This document shows, one piece after another, positions 1 through 6,930 of a stretch of DNA of 8,638 nucleotides. Origin of the DNA: Actinomycetota bacterium (GTDB lineage Bacteria; Actinomycetota; Acidimicrobiia; Acidimicrobiales; Iamiaceae); NCBI GenBank assembly GCA_017882935.1, contig JADGOP010000078.1, forward strand, positions 1-8,638, in the 5' to 3' direction. Made by a program: the position numbers and the translations under genes. Within the stretch, counting starts at the first letter, position 1; the number at the start of each line of letters is the position of its first letter. The notes below the pieces were generated by a model that made no database searches, was not told the DNA's origin, and saw only the letters and a program-made list of their open reading frames with translations.

Positions 1-467
1 TCGAACGACGAGCGCTCCTGCGTGAACATGGCCCGGCAGATCTGCAGCGCCTCCTCGAGCATGTCGAGGCGGACGCCGGCGGGCGGGTAGTCGACGCCGA
101 GCGCGTGGTGCTCGACGTCGTACCAGGCGGCGCCCAGCCCCAGGACGGCGCGCCCCTTCGAGATGATGTCGAGGGTGGTGACCTGCTTGGCGAGGATGGC
201 GGGGTTGCGGTACGTGACGCCCGTGACGAGTGCGCCCAGCTCGACGGCGTCGGTGCACGCGGCGAGTGCGCCGAGCAGCGTGTAGGCCTCGAGCATCGGC
301 TGATCGGGCCCGCCGAGCGCGGGCAGCTGGAAGAAGTGGTCCATCACCCAGACCGACTTGTAGCCGGTGTCCTCGGCGGCCTCCGCCAGGTCGGCCACCC
401 GGTCGAACAGCTCGCCGGGCGGGCCATCGAACGTGAAGTTGGGGATCTGCAACCCGAAGGTGGCCAC
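1..467 (-). CDS. LLM-class F420-dependent oxidoreductase (N-terminal part, cut by window edge)
   Basis: This is the first 155 residues of a luciferase-like (LLM) flavin/F420-dependent oxidoreductase; the C-terminal half lies beyond the left edge. Family members are TIM-barrel enzymes, usually about 300 residues, that move hydride between reduced F420 (or FMN) and an organic substrate in the cytoplasm. Visible hallmarks are the opening strand FGLQIPNF (4-11), the SVWVMDHFF segment (38-46), the LGALVTGVTYRNPAILAKQV stretch (77-96) and the LGLGAAWYDVEHHALGV motif (109-125). This pattern resembles the Rv1855c-type F420-dependent subgroup. The GTG start was chosen because GGGAGGG lies 8 bases upstream and because it follows the hydrolase stop by only three bases. 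The two genes are therefore probably co-transcribed and translationally coupled. The substrate cannot be told, and F420 rather than FMN is inferred from family resemblance. Confidence 0.87.
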   Translation of the reverse strand, partial: MATFGLQIPNFTFDGPPGELFDRVADLAEAAEDTGYKSVWVMDHFFQLPALGGPDQPMLEAYTLLGALAACTDAVELGALVTGVTYRNPAILAKQVTTLDIISKGRAVLGLGAAWYDVEHHALGVDYPPAGVRLDMLEEALQICRAMFTQERSSF

Positions 468-470
468 CGG

Positions 471-1415
471 TCAGGCCCTCCCGGCGGTGGCACCGAGGGC
501 CGCGGCGACCGACCTGGCGGCGTGCCGGCGGGCGTCGGCCGCGTCGGGGAACGAGTCCAGGTCGAAGAACCCGTGGATCTCGCCGTCGTAGCGGATCTGC
601 TCGACGGTGCCGCCTGCCTGGGCGAGCCGGGCGGCGTACTCCTCGCCCTCGTCGCGCAGGGGGTCGAACTCGGCGGTGATGACGAGTGCGGGCGGCAGCC
701 CCGACAGGTCGGCGGCGAGGAGCGGCGACACCCGCGGGTTCGAGATGTCGCGCCCCCCGAGGTACTGGTGCGTGAACCACGCCATCATGTCGTGGGTGAG
801 GAAGTAGCCGTCGCCGTTCTCGACGTGCGACGGGTGGCGCATGCCGAGGTCGGTGACGGGGTAGACGAGCAGCTGGAAGGCGATCGTCGGCCCGCCGGCG
901 GCCTTCGCCATCTGCGAGATGACGGCCGTGAGGTTGCCGCCGGCCGAGTCGCCGCCCACGGCGAGGCGGGTGGCATCGACGTGCAGCTCGGCGGCATGGT
1001 CGGCGACCCACACGACCGCGTCGAACGCATCGTCGACCGCCGCCGGGAAGGGGTGCTCGGGTGCCAGGCGGTAGTCGACCGACACCACCGCCACCCGGGC
1101 CTCGTTGGCCAGGGCGCAGCACTGGCTGTGAGCGGTCTCGAGGTCGCCGATGACGAAGCCACCGCCGTGGATCCACACGAGGACCGGGAGGGTCTCGTCG
1201 GGCGTGGTGCCGAGCGGCCGGTACACGCGGACGCCGAACGGGCCGCCCGAGCCCTCGATGACCTGGTCGGTGGTCGAGGCCACCTCCTCACCCGGCGTGG
1301 CGGCCAGGGCCGCGAACCCGGTGCGGTTCTCGTCGGGACTGAGCTCGGTCGGCGGCGGCCCCGGGAGGCTGGCGATGAGGTCGAGGAACTGCTGGACTTC
1401 CGGCTTCACCGGCAT
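471..1415 (-). CDS. Alpha/beta hydrolase, hormone-sensitive-lipase (HSL) family esterase
   Basis: A complete 314-residue enzyme predicted to hydrolyse carboxylic esters of short to medium acyl chains in the cytoplasm; no signal peptide is seen. The HSL signature HGGG (83-86, oxyanion hole) follows the strand VLVWIH. The nucleophile elbow GDSAGG (155-160) carries the likely catalytic Ser157. The rest of the triad is probably Asp251 in EFDPLRDEG and His281 in HGFF. DYRLAPEHPFPA (114-125) is also typical of the family, and about 310 residues is the normal length. The ATG is preceded by GGAGG at a spacing of six bases. The reading frame stays open far upstream, antisense to ppdK, but that extension is low-complexity and not real. 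It is the first gene of a leftward operon with the F420-dependent oxidoreductase. The natural ester is unknown; lipid, drug-like or acetylated substrates are all possible. Confidence 0.93.
   Translation of the reverse strand: MPVKPEVQQFLDLIASLPGPPPTELSPDENRTGFAALAATPGEEVASTTDQVIEGSGGPFGVRVYRPLGTTPDETLPVLVWIHGGGFVIGDLETAHSQCCALANEARVAVVSVDYRLAPEHPFPAAVDDAFDAVVWVADHAAELHVDATRLAVGGDSAGGNLTAVISQMAKAAGGPTIAFQLLVYPVTDLGMRHPSHVENGDGYFLTHDMMAWFTHQYLGGRDISNPRVSPLLAADLSGLPPALVITAEFDPLRDEGEEYAARLAQAGGTVEQIRYDGEIHGFFDLDSFPDAADARRHAARSVAAALGATAGRA
476..482 (-). promoter_or_regulatory. Ribosome binding site of the F420-dependent oxidoreductase
   Basis: On the minus strand GGGAGGG lies inside the last codons of the hydrolase, 8 bases before the GTG at 467. 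It decides the GTG start and suggests that ribosomes finishing the hydrolase can restart on the oxidoreductase. Confidence 0.65.
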
Positions 1416-1421
1416 GGATCG

Positions 1422-1426
1422 CCTCC
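1422..1426 (-). promoter_or_regulatory. Ribosome binding site of the HSL-family hydrolase
   Basis: On the minus strand GGAGG sits six bases before the ATG at 1415. This is near-ideal spacing, and it rules out the long upstream extension of the same reading frame. Confidence 0.75.
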
Positions 1427-1521
1427 GAGTTGCTTGCCCGAGTGCCCGCTCGTCGCCACGGTCAGAACCGGCGCATCCTCGCACACCACGTAGCGGCTCG
1501 CCGGGGAGCGGCGACGGCATC

Positions 1522-1559
1522 GGTGGGAGGCGCAGCCCTCTACTGTGAGGCCTCCTACC
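1522..1559. repeat. 10-bp inverted repeat with 18-base spacer in the divergent promoter region
   Basis: The arms GGTGGGAGGC (1522-1531) and GCCTCCTACC (1550-1559) are complementary at nine of ten positions. The tenth is a G/T pair, which would be a G-U wobble in plus-strand RNA. Within the spacer, CTC (1538-1540) and GAG (1547-1549) can pair and leave TACTGT as the loop. It could be a regulator binding dyad or a leader hairpin. No T-tract follows, so it does not look like an intrinsic terminator. In DNA this rich in GC a chance match is possible. Confidence 0.4.
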
Positions 1560-1573
1560 CGACTCGCACCCAT

Positions 1574-1578
1574 GGGAG
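1574..1578 (+). promoter_or_regulatory. Probable ribosome binding site of ppdK
   Basis: GGGAG lies five bases before the GTG at 1584. The upstream candidates, ATG at 1572 and GTG at 1545, have no comparable site, so GTG 1584 is preferred. The GTG at 1545 also overlaps the -10-like hexamer. Confidence 0.5.
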
Positions 1579-1583
1579 CGGAC

Positions 1584-4208
1584 GTGCCCCTCGTCTACGC
1601 CTTCGACCACAAGCACCGGCGCCCGCCGATGAGCCTCAAGGGGCTGCTCGGCGGCAAGGGCGCGAACCTGGCGGAGATGACCTCGGTGCTGCGCCTCCCG
1701 GTGCCGCCCGGGTTCACGATCACCACCGAGGCGTGCGTGACGTTCCTGCGCGACGGCTGGCCCGACGGGCTCGACGGTGAGATCGACCGCCACGTGGCCA
1801 GGCTCGAGAAGGCCATGGGCCGCAAGCTCGGCGACCCCGACGACCCGCAGCTCGTCAGCGTCAGGTCGGGCGCCGCGTTCTCGATGCCCGGGATGATGGA
1901 CACGGTGCTCAACCTCGGGCTCAACGACCGGTCCGTGAAGGGCCTCGCCCGGGCCACCGGCGACGAGCGCTTCGCCTACGACTCCTACCGCCGCTTCATC
2001 TCGCTCTACGGGCGCATCGTGCTCGGCATCGAGGCCGAGGCGTTCGACGGTAAGCTCGACGCGGCCCGTGAGGCCGTCGGCGGCACCACCGACGCCGACA
2101 TCCCGGCCGAGGCGCTGGTGTCGCTGTGCCACGAGTTCAAGGCGGTGGTGAAGGCGTGCAGCGGCAAGCCGTTCCCGCAGGACCCACGGCGTCAGCTGCG
2201 CGGTGCCATCGAGGCGGTGTTCCGCTCGTGGAACACGCCCCGCGCCAAGTCCTACCGGGTGCGCGAGAAGATCGGCCACGACCTGGGCACTGCGGTCAAC
2301 GTCCAGGCCATGGTCTTCGGCAACCGCGACGAGCGCTCCGGCACGGGTGTCGGCTTCACCCGCAACGCGGCCACCGGCGAGAACCGGCCCTACGGCGACT
2401 TCCTGGTCAACGCCCAGGGCGAGGACGTGGTGGCCGGCATCCGCAACACCGAGGACCTCGACCGGCTCGGTGAGCACTTCCCCGACATCCACGACGAGCT
2501 GCTCGCCATCTTCGACCGGCTCGAGCGCCACTACCGCGACATGTGCGACACGGAGTTCACCATCGAGCAGGGCCGCCTCTGGATGCTCCAGACTCGGGTC
2601 GGCCAGCGCACGGGGCGCGCCGCGCTGCGCATGGCCGTGGAGATGACGCGCGACAAGCGCATCAAGCTCACCCACGAGGAGGCCGTGCAGCGCATCACGG
2701 CCGAGCACCTCGACCAGGTGCTGCACCCCCAGTTCGGCGAGTCCAACATCACCGTGCTCACCAGCGGGCTCGCCGCCTCGCCCGGTGCCGCGGTGGGCCG
2801 CGTCTACCTCGACGCCGACCGTGCGGTCAGCGCGTCGGCCAATGGCGAGAAGGTCATCCTCGTCCGCAACGAGACCTCGCCCGACGACATCCACGGCATG
2901 CAGGTGAGCCAAGGCATCCTCACCGCCCGCGGGGGCCTCGTGAGCCACGCCGCGGTCGTGGCCCGCGGCTGGGGCATCCCGGCGGTGGTCGGCGCCGAGA
3001 AGGTGCAGCTGCACGACGGCCGCTTCACCGTCGGCGACACCTCGGTGGCCGAGGGCGACGTGATCTCCCTCAACGGCAGCACCGGCGAGGTCGTGCTCGG
3101 CGAGGTCGAGCTGGTGGCGGCCAAGCCGTCCGACGAGTTCGACACGATCCTCGGCTGGGCCGATCGCATCCGCAAGGGCAAGCTCGCGGTGCGGGCCAAC
3201 GCCGACAACGGCCCCGACGCCACGAACGCCCGCGCGTTCGGTGCCGAGGGCATCGGGCTCTGCCGCACCGAGCACATGTTCCTGGCCGACGACCGCCTCC
3301 CGGTGGTGCGGCGCATGATCCTCGCCGACACGGCCGAGGACGAGGGGGCCGCGCTCGACGAGCTGCACAAGGTCCAGAAGGCCGACTTCCTCGAGATCCT
3401 CGAGGCCATGGACGGCCTCCCGGTCACCGTGCGCCTGCTCGACCCCCCGCTGCACGAGTTCCTGCCGGCGGTCGACGAGCTCGAGATCAAGGAGGCCACG
3501 GTCGGCCTCACCAAGGCCGAGCAGAAGCTGCTCCAGGCGTCACGGTCGTGGCACGAGTTCAACCCCATGCTCGGCGTGCGTGGCGTGCGCCTCGGCGTGG
3601 TGAAGCCGGGGCTCTACGCGATGCAGGTCCGGGCCCTGGTGGAAGCCGCGGTCGAGCGGCAGCACGCGGGCGGCAAGCCCATCATCGAGGTGATGATCCC
3701 GCTCACCATCTCGCGCGAGGAGCTCGAGCTGGCCCGCGGCTGGGTCACCGAGGCCATCGCCGATGCCACGCGGGGCCTGCGCCGCAAGCCCAAGATCAGC
3801 ATCGGCACCATGGTCGAGACGCCCCGCGCCGCGCTGCTGGCGGGCGAGATCGCCGAGCAGGCCGACTTCTTCAGCTTCGGCACCAACGACCTCACGCAGA
3901 TGACGTTCGGCTTCAGCCGTGACGACATCGAGGGCCGGCTCATGAAGCCCTACCTCGAGCTGGGGCTGCTGGCCCGCAACCCCTTCGAGACGGTCGACGC
4001 CGACGGTGTGGGCGAGCTGGTGCGGCTGGGCGCCGAGCGCGGACGGGCCGTCAAGCCCGACCTCAAGCTGGGGGTCTGCGGCGAGCACGGCGGCGACCCC
4101 GAGTCCATCGGCATCTTCTACGACGCCGGCCTCGACTACGTGTCGTGCTCGCCCTTCCGGGTGCCGATCGCCAGGTTGGCGGCGGCGCAGGCCGTGCTCG
4201 CCGGCTGA
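1584..4208 (+). CDS. ppdK: Pyruvate, phosphate dikinase
   Basis: PPDK reversibly converts ATP, pyruvate and phosphate into AMP, PEP and pyrophosphate in the cytoplasm, serving either gluconeogenic PEP synthesis or pyrophosphate-linked glycolysis. From GTG 1584 it has 874 residues, the usual size. The ATP-grasp domain has GGKGANLAEM (23-32) and SVRSGAAFSMPGMMDTVLNL (92-111). The swivelling phosphohistidine domain has ILTARGGLVSHAAVVARG (445-462) with catalytic His455. The TIM-barrel PEP/pyruvate domain has GLCRTEHMF (558-566), IEVMIPL (701-707), GTMVETPRAALL (741-752), FSFGTNDLTQMTFGFSRDD (763-781) and VCGEHGGDP (831-839) with the catalytic Cys832. The residue two before His455 is Val453. In most PPDKs this is the Thr phosphorylated by the PPDK regulatory protein, so that control is probably absent. 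The start is the least certain point: ATG 1572 and GTG 1545 are in frame upstream. TerC follows after 19 bases. Confidence 0.97.
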   Translation: MPLVYAFDHKHRRPPMSLKGLLGGKGANLAEMTSVLRLPVPPGFTITTEACVTFLRDGWPDGLDGEIDRHVARLEKAMGRKLGDPDDPQLVSVRSGAAFSMPGMMDTVLNLGLNDRSVKGLARATGDERFAYDSYRRFISLYGRIVLGIEAEAFDGKLDAAREAVGGTTDADIPAEALVSLCHEFKAVVKACSGKPFPQDPRRQLRGAIEAVFRSWNTPRAKSYRVREKIGHDLGTAVNVQAMVFGNRDERSGTGVGFTRNAATGENRPYGDFLVNAQGEDVVAGIRNTEDLDRLGEHFPDIHDELLAIFDRLERHYRDMCDTEFTIEQGRLWMLQTRVGQRTGRAALRMAVEMTRDKRIKLTHEEAVQRITAEHLDQVLHPQFGESNITVLTSGLAASPGAAVGRVYLDADRAVSASANGEKVILVRNETSPDDIHGMQVSQGILTARGGLVSHAAVVARGWGIPAVVGAEKVQLHDGRFTVGDTSVAEGDVISLNGSTGEVVLGEVELVAAKPSDEFDTILGWADRIRKGKLAVRANADNGPDATNARAFGAEGIGLCRTEHMFLADDRLPVVRRMILADTAEDEGAALDELHKVQKADFLEILEAMDGLPVTVRLLDPPLHEFLPAVDELEIKEATVGLTKAEQKLLQASRSWHEFNPMLGVRGVRLGVVKPGLYAMQVRALVEAAVERQHAGGKPIIEVMIPLTISREELELARGWVTEAIADATRGLRRKPKISIGTMVETPRAALLAGEIAEQADFFSFGTNDLTQMTFGFSRDDIEGRLMKPYLELGLLARNPFETVDADGVGELVRLGAERGRAVKPDLKLGVCGEHGGDPESIGIFYDAGLDYVSCSPFRVPIARLAAAQAVLAG

Positions 4209-4227
4209 GCGGCCGTCGCCCCACACC

Positions 4228-5145
4228 GTGACCCCCGACGTCGCCACCTGGCAGTGGGCGACGTTCCTCGCGGTTGTCGTCGGCCTGCTGCTGGTGGAGC
4301 TGCTGGTGGTGCAACGCCGGCCGCATGCCCCGCCCCTGCGCGAGGCGCTGATCGAGAGCGCAGCCTGGATCGGGGTGAGCCTGGCCTTCGGGCTGGTGGT
4401 GTGGAACTGGTTCGGCTCGGCGGTGGCCGGCCAGTACTACACCGCCTACCTGCTCGAGAAGAGCCTCTCGGTCGACAACGTCTTCGTCTGGGCGCTGATC
4501 CTCACCCGCTTCGCCGTGCCGGTGGCCTTCCGGGCGCGGGTGTTGTTCTACGGCGTGTTCGGCGCGCTGGTGCTGCGGGCGCTGTGCATCGCCGCCGGCA
4601 TCCGGCTGCTCGACCGGTTCGAGGCGCTGCTCTACGTCTTCGGGGCCTTCCTGGTGGTCACCTCGGTGCGGATGCTGGCCGGCCACGAGGGCACCGCCGA
4701 TCCGGCCGAGGGGCGCGCGGCGCGCCTGGTTCAGCGCGTCGTGCCCACGTCCGATGGCTACGACGGCGCGAGCCTCTTCACCCGGTCGGCGGGCCGGCGC
4801 GTGGCGACGCCGCTCTTCACGGTGCTGGTCCTGGTCGAGGTCACCGACCTGGTGTTCGCCACCGACTCGATCCCTGCCGTCCTCTCGGTCACGCGCAGCA
4901 CGTTCGTGGCGTTCAGCTCGAACGCCTTCGCGGTCTGCGGCCTGCGGGCCCTCTACTTCTGCCTGGAGGGGGCGCGGGCCCGGCTCTCGCACCTCGACGA
5001 AGGGGTGGCCGTGGTGCTGCTGTTCGTGGGCCTGAAGATGCTGGTCTCCCACTTCTGGGACATCCCCACGGGCCTCTCGCTGGCGGTGATCGCGGTCATC
5101 CTGGCGGTCGCCGTCGTGTGGTCCCTCGCCGACACGGCAGACTGA
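4228..5145 (+). CDS. TerC/Alx-family integral membrane protein
   Basis: A 305-residue polytopic inner-membrane protein of the TerC family (Alx-like), with roughly seven to nine hydrophobic segments (about 10-28, 43-62, 84-99, 104-126, 131-150, 194-211, 226-246, 257-275 and 281-300). Family signatures are present: SVDNVFVW (81-88), VTDLVFATDSIPAVLSV (205-221) and FAVCGLRALYF (234-244). The acidic residues Asp83, Asp207 and Asp213 fall in or next to membrane segments and are thought to bind a metal in this family. Relatives are linked to manganese export or homeostasis, alkaline pH response, tellurite resistance, and metal loading of exported proteins. The role here is not established. GTG 4228 is the first usable start after the ppdK stop and comes just before the first hydrophobic segment. 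No clear Shine-Dalgarno is seen, so translation may depend on coupling to ppdK. dnaG starts six bases after the stop. Confidence 0.9.
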   Translation: MTPDVATWQWATFLAVVVGLLLVELLVVQRRPHAPPLREALIESAAWIGVSLAFGLVVWNWFGSAVAGQYYTAYLLEKSLSVDNVFVWALILTRFAVPVAFRARVLFYGVFGALVLRALCIAAGIRLLDRFEALLYVFGAFLVVTSVRMLAGHEGTADPAEGRAARLVQRVVPTSDGYDGASLFTRSAGRRVATPLFTVLVLVEVTDLVFATDSIPAVLSVTRSTFVAFSSNAFAVCGLRALYFCLEGARARLSHLDEGVAVVLLFVGLKMLVSHFWDIPTGLSLAVIAVILAVAVVWSLADTAD

Positions 5146-5151
5146 CCCGCC

Positions 5152-6930
5152 ATGGGCATCGTCGACGAGGACGTCGTGCGGGTCCGGGAGGCCACCGATC
5201 TGGTGGGGCTGGTCACCCAGCACCTGGCCCTGAAGCGGGTTGGCAGCAACTGGGTCGGCCTGTGCCCGTTCCACGGTGAGAAGTCGCCCAGCTTCTCGGT
5301 GAGCGCCGAGAAGGGCTTCTTCCACTGCTTCGGCTGCGGCAAGAGCGGCGACGCCATCACCTTCCTCATGGAGATCGACCACCTCGACTTCCCCGGCGCG
5401 GTGGAGACGCTCGCGGCCCGGGCGGGGATCACGCTCCGCTACGACGATGCGCAGCAGGGTGCCGGCCGGCGCCACCGTTCGGAGCTGGTGGAGGTGATGG
5501 AGGCCGCGGTCAGCTGGTACCACGAGCGCCTGCTCACCTCGCCCGACGCCGGCCCCGCCCGCTCCTACCTGCGCTCCCGGGGTCTGGGTGGCGACACCGT
5601 GCGGCAGTTCCGCATCGGCTACGCACCCGATGGCTGGGACCTCCTCGCCAAGGCGCTCCGCCGCCACGGCGAGCTGCTGCAGGAGGCGGGCCTGACCTTC
5701 GTGAACAAGGCGGGGCGCCAGCAGGACTTCTTCCGCGACCGGCTGCTGTTCCCGATCTTCGACGCCCAGGGCGACCCCGTGTCGTTCGGCGGCCGGGTGA
5801 TGCCGGGCGGCACCGGGCCCAAGTACCGCAACACCGCGGAGACGCCGCTCTACCACAAGAGCCGCGTGCTCTACGGCCTCAACTGGGCCAAGAACGAGGT
5901 GGTCAAGGCCGACCAGGTGATCATCTGCGAGGGCTACACCGACGTCATCGGCTTCGCCTCCGCGGGCATCCCCCGGGCGGTGGCCACCTGCGGCACGTCG
6001 CTCACCGAGGAGCACGTCAAGCTGCTGCGTCGCTTCGCCCGGAAGGTGCTGCTGGCGTTCGACCCCGACGCCGCGGGCCAGGCCGCCGCCGACCGCGTCT
6101 ACGCCTGGGAGAAGGCCCACGACATCGACGTGTCGGTCGTCGACCTGCCACCGGGCGACGACCCCGCCGACCTCGCCAGGCGCGACCCCGACGCGCTCCG
6201 GGCCGCCGTCGAGCGCGCCCGGCCGTTCCTGGGCTTCCGCGTCGAGCGCGTGCTGGCCGGAGCCGACCTCCGCACGCCCGAGGGCCGGGCCCGCACCGCC
6301 GAGGCCGCCCTCTCGGTCATCGCCGAGCACCCCAGCGAGTTCGTCCGCGACCCCTACGTGATGGAGGTCGCCGACCGCTGCCGGCTCGACCCCGCACGGC
6401 TGCGCCAGCGCCTGCACGACGGCGTGCCGCTCCCGGAGCAGCGTCAGGCCCCCGCTCCCGAGGCCCGGGCGCGACCGCAGGCCACCAACCGCGCCGACGT
6501 GGTCGAGACCGAGGCCCTCCGCGTGGCCGTCCACGACCCCGCTGGGCTCAGCCTCCTCGACTCCGTGCTGTTCGACGACGACGTGCACCGTGAGGCCTTC
6601 GATGCCCTGTCCGTCGCCGACGGCGACCTCCACGTCGCCGTCGGCCACGTGGGCCCCGACGCCGCTGAGCTGCTCGCCCGCCTTGCCGTGGAGGCCTCCG
6701 ACGCGGAGGCGGCCGACGTGGCCTCGCGCCTCGTGGACCGTGCCGCACAGCGTGCGCTGGTGTCCCTCGAGCGTGAAGCCAGGCGCGCCGACGACCCTCT
6801 CGACTACGCCGCGACGATCGGCTGGCTCAAGCTCCGACTCGAGGAACTTCGCGAGGACCCCATCGCCGGACTCCCGCCCGAGGGACAGTTGGTAGCCTGG
6901 CTCGTGACGTGGGCCGGGGAGAGGGCATGA
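5152..6930 (+). CDS. dnaG: DNA primase
   Basis: DnaG makes the short RNA primers needed for lagging-strand synthesis and acts with the replicative helicase at the fork. The 592 residues match the usual bacterial length. The N-terminal CHC2 zinc domain has ligands Cys38, His41, Cys59 and Cys62 in CPFH...CFGC. The RNA-polymerase-like core includes [20 protein letters not shown] (194-213). The TOPRIM subdomain has EGYTDV (260-265) with Glu260 and Asp264, and FDPDAAG (303-309) with Asp304 and Asp306; the middle residue is Pro, where E. coli has Gly. A proline/alanine linker (about 425-447) leads to a C-terminal helical domain (about 450-592), expected to bind the DnaB-type helicase. The ATG gives the standard N-terminus [20 protein letters not shown]; no strong Shine-Dalgarno precedes it. 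The stop overlaps the sigA start as ATGA. All key residues are present. Confidence 0.98.
   Translation: MGIVDEDVVRVREATDLVGLVTQHLALKRVGSNWVGLCPFHGEKSPSFSVSAEKGFFHCFGCGKSGDAITFLMEIDHLDFPGAVETLAARAGITLRYDDAQQGAGRRHRSELVEVMEAAVSWYHERLLTSPDAGPARSYLRSRGLGGDTVRQFRIGYAPDGWDLLAKALRRHGELLQEAGLTFVNKAGRQQDFFRDRLLFPIFDAQGDPVSFGGRVMPGGTGPKYRNTAETPLYHKSRVLYGLNWAKNEVVKADQVIICEGYTDVIGFASAGIPRAVATCGTSLTEEHVKLLRRFARKVLLAFDPDAAGQAAADRVYAWEKAHDIDVSVVDLPPGDDPADLARRDPDALRAAVERARPFLGFRVERVLAGADLRTPEGRARTAEAALSVIAEHPSEFVRDPYVMEVADRCRLDPARLRQRLHDGVPLPEQRQAPAPEARARPQATNRADVVETEALRVAVHDPAGLSLLDSVLFDDDVHREAFDALSVADGDLHVAVGHVGPDAAELLARLAVEASDAEAADVASRLVDRAAQRALVSLEREARRADDPLDYAATIGWLKLRLEELREDPIAGLPPEGQLVAWLVTWAGERA
6916..6921 (+). 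promoter_or_regulatory. Ribosome binding site of sigA inside the dnaG 3' end
   Basis: GGGGAG, within the purine run 6916-6925, lies five bases before the ATG at 6927. It is a strong Shine-Dalgarno and selects ATG 6927 over the in-frame GTG at 6909, which has none. It allows sigA to be translated well above the level set by simple read-through from dnaG. Confidence 0.8.

Larger units (their letters stand above)
1416..1583. other. Divergent intergenic region between the hydrolase and ppdK
   Basis: These 168 bases separate the leftward hydrolase operon from the rightward ppdK unit, so promoters for both should lie here. On the plus strand TACTGT (1541-1546) fits a TAnnnT -10 element, but no good -35 is found at the expected distance. 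A transcript starting a few bases later would have a short leader before the ppdK start. No convincing promoter was found for the minus strand. An inverted repeat (1522-1559) encloses the -10-like hexamer. No small ORF with its own ribosome binding site was recognised. Confidence 0.5.

Noticed and set aside
105..1493. A long plus-strand open frame opposite the hydrolase and the oxidoreductase.
   Set aside because: The minus strand carries clear HSL and LLM motifs with ribosome binding sites; the plus-strand product is low-complexity and matches nothing I know.
1522..1559. The inverted repeat as an intrinsic terminator.
   Set aside because: No T-tract follows on either strand and no gene ends here; both flanking genes begin and diverge.
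1416..3455. The hydrolase reading frame stays open far upstream on the minus strand, antisense to ppdK.
   Set aside because: The extra part is low-complexity sequence rich in His, Arg, Gly, Glu and Val, lies antisense to a clear PPDK, and the real start has a strong ribosome binding site at 1422-1426. It is an effect of high GC at third codon positions.
2543..3922. A 459-codon plus-strand frame inside ppdK.
   Set aside because: Its product is almost entirely Arg, Gly, Ala, His and Pro, the usual result of reading GC-rich coding DNA out of frame.
4209..4227. A yybP-ykoY manganese riboswitch before the TerC gene.
   Set aside because: Only 19 noncoding bases are present, far too few for this riboswitch.
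6909..6926. GTG 6909 as the sigA start.
   Set aside because: ATG 6927 has a strong ribosome binding site at good spacing and gives the common ATGA overlap; the GTG has neither.
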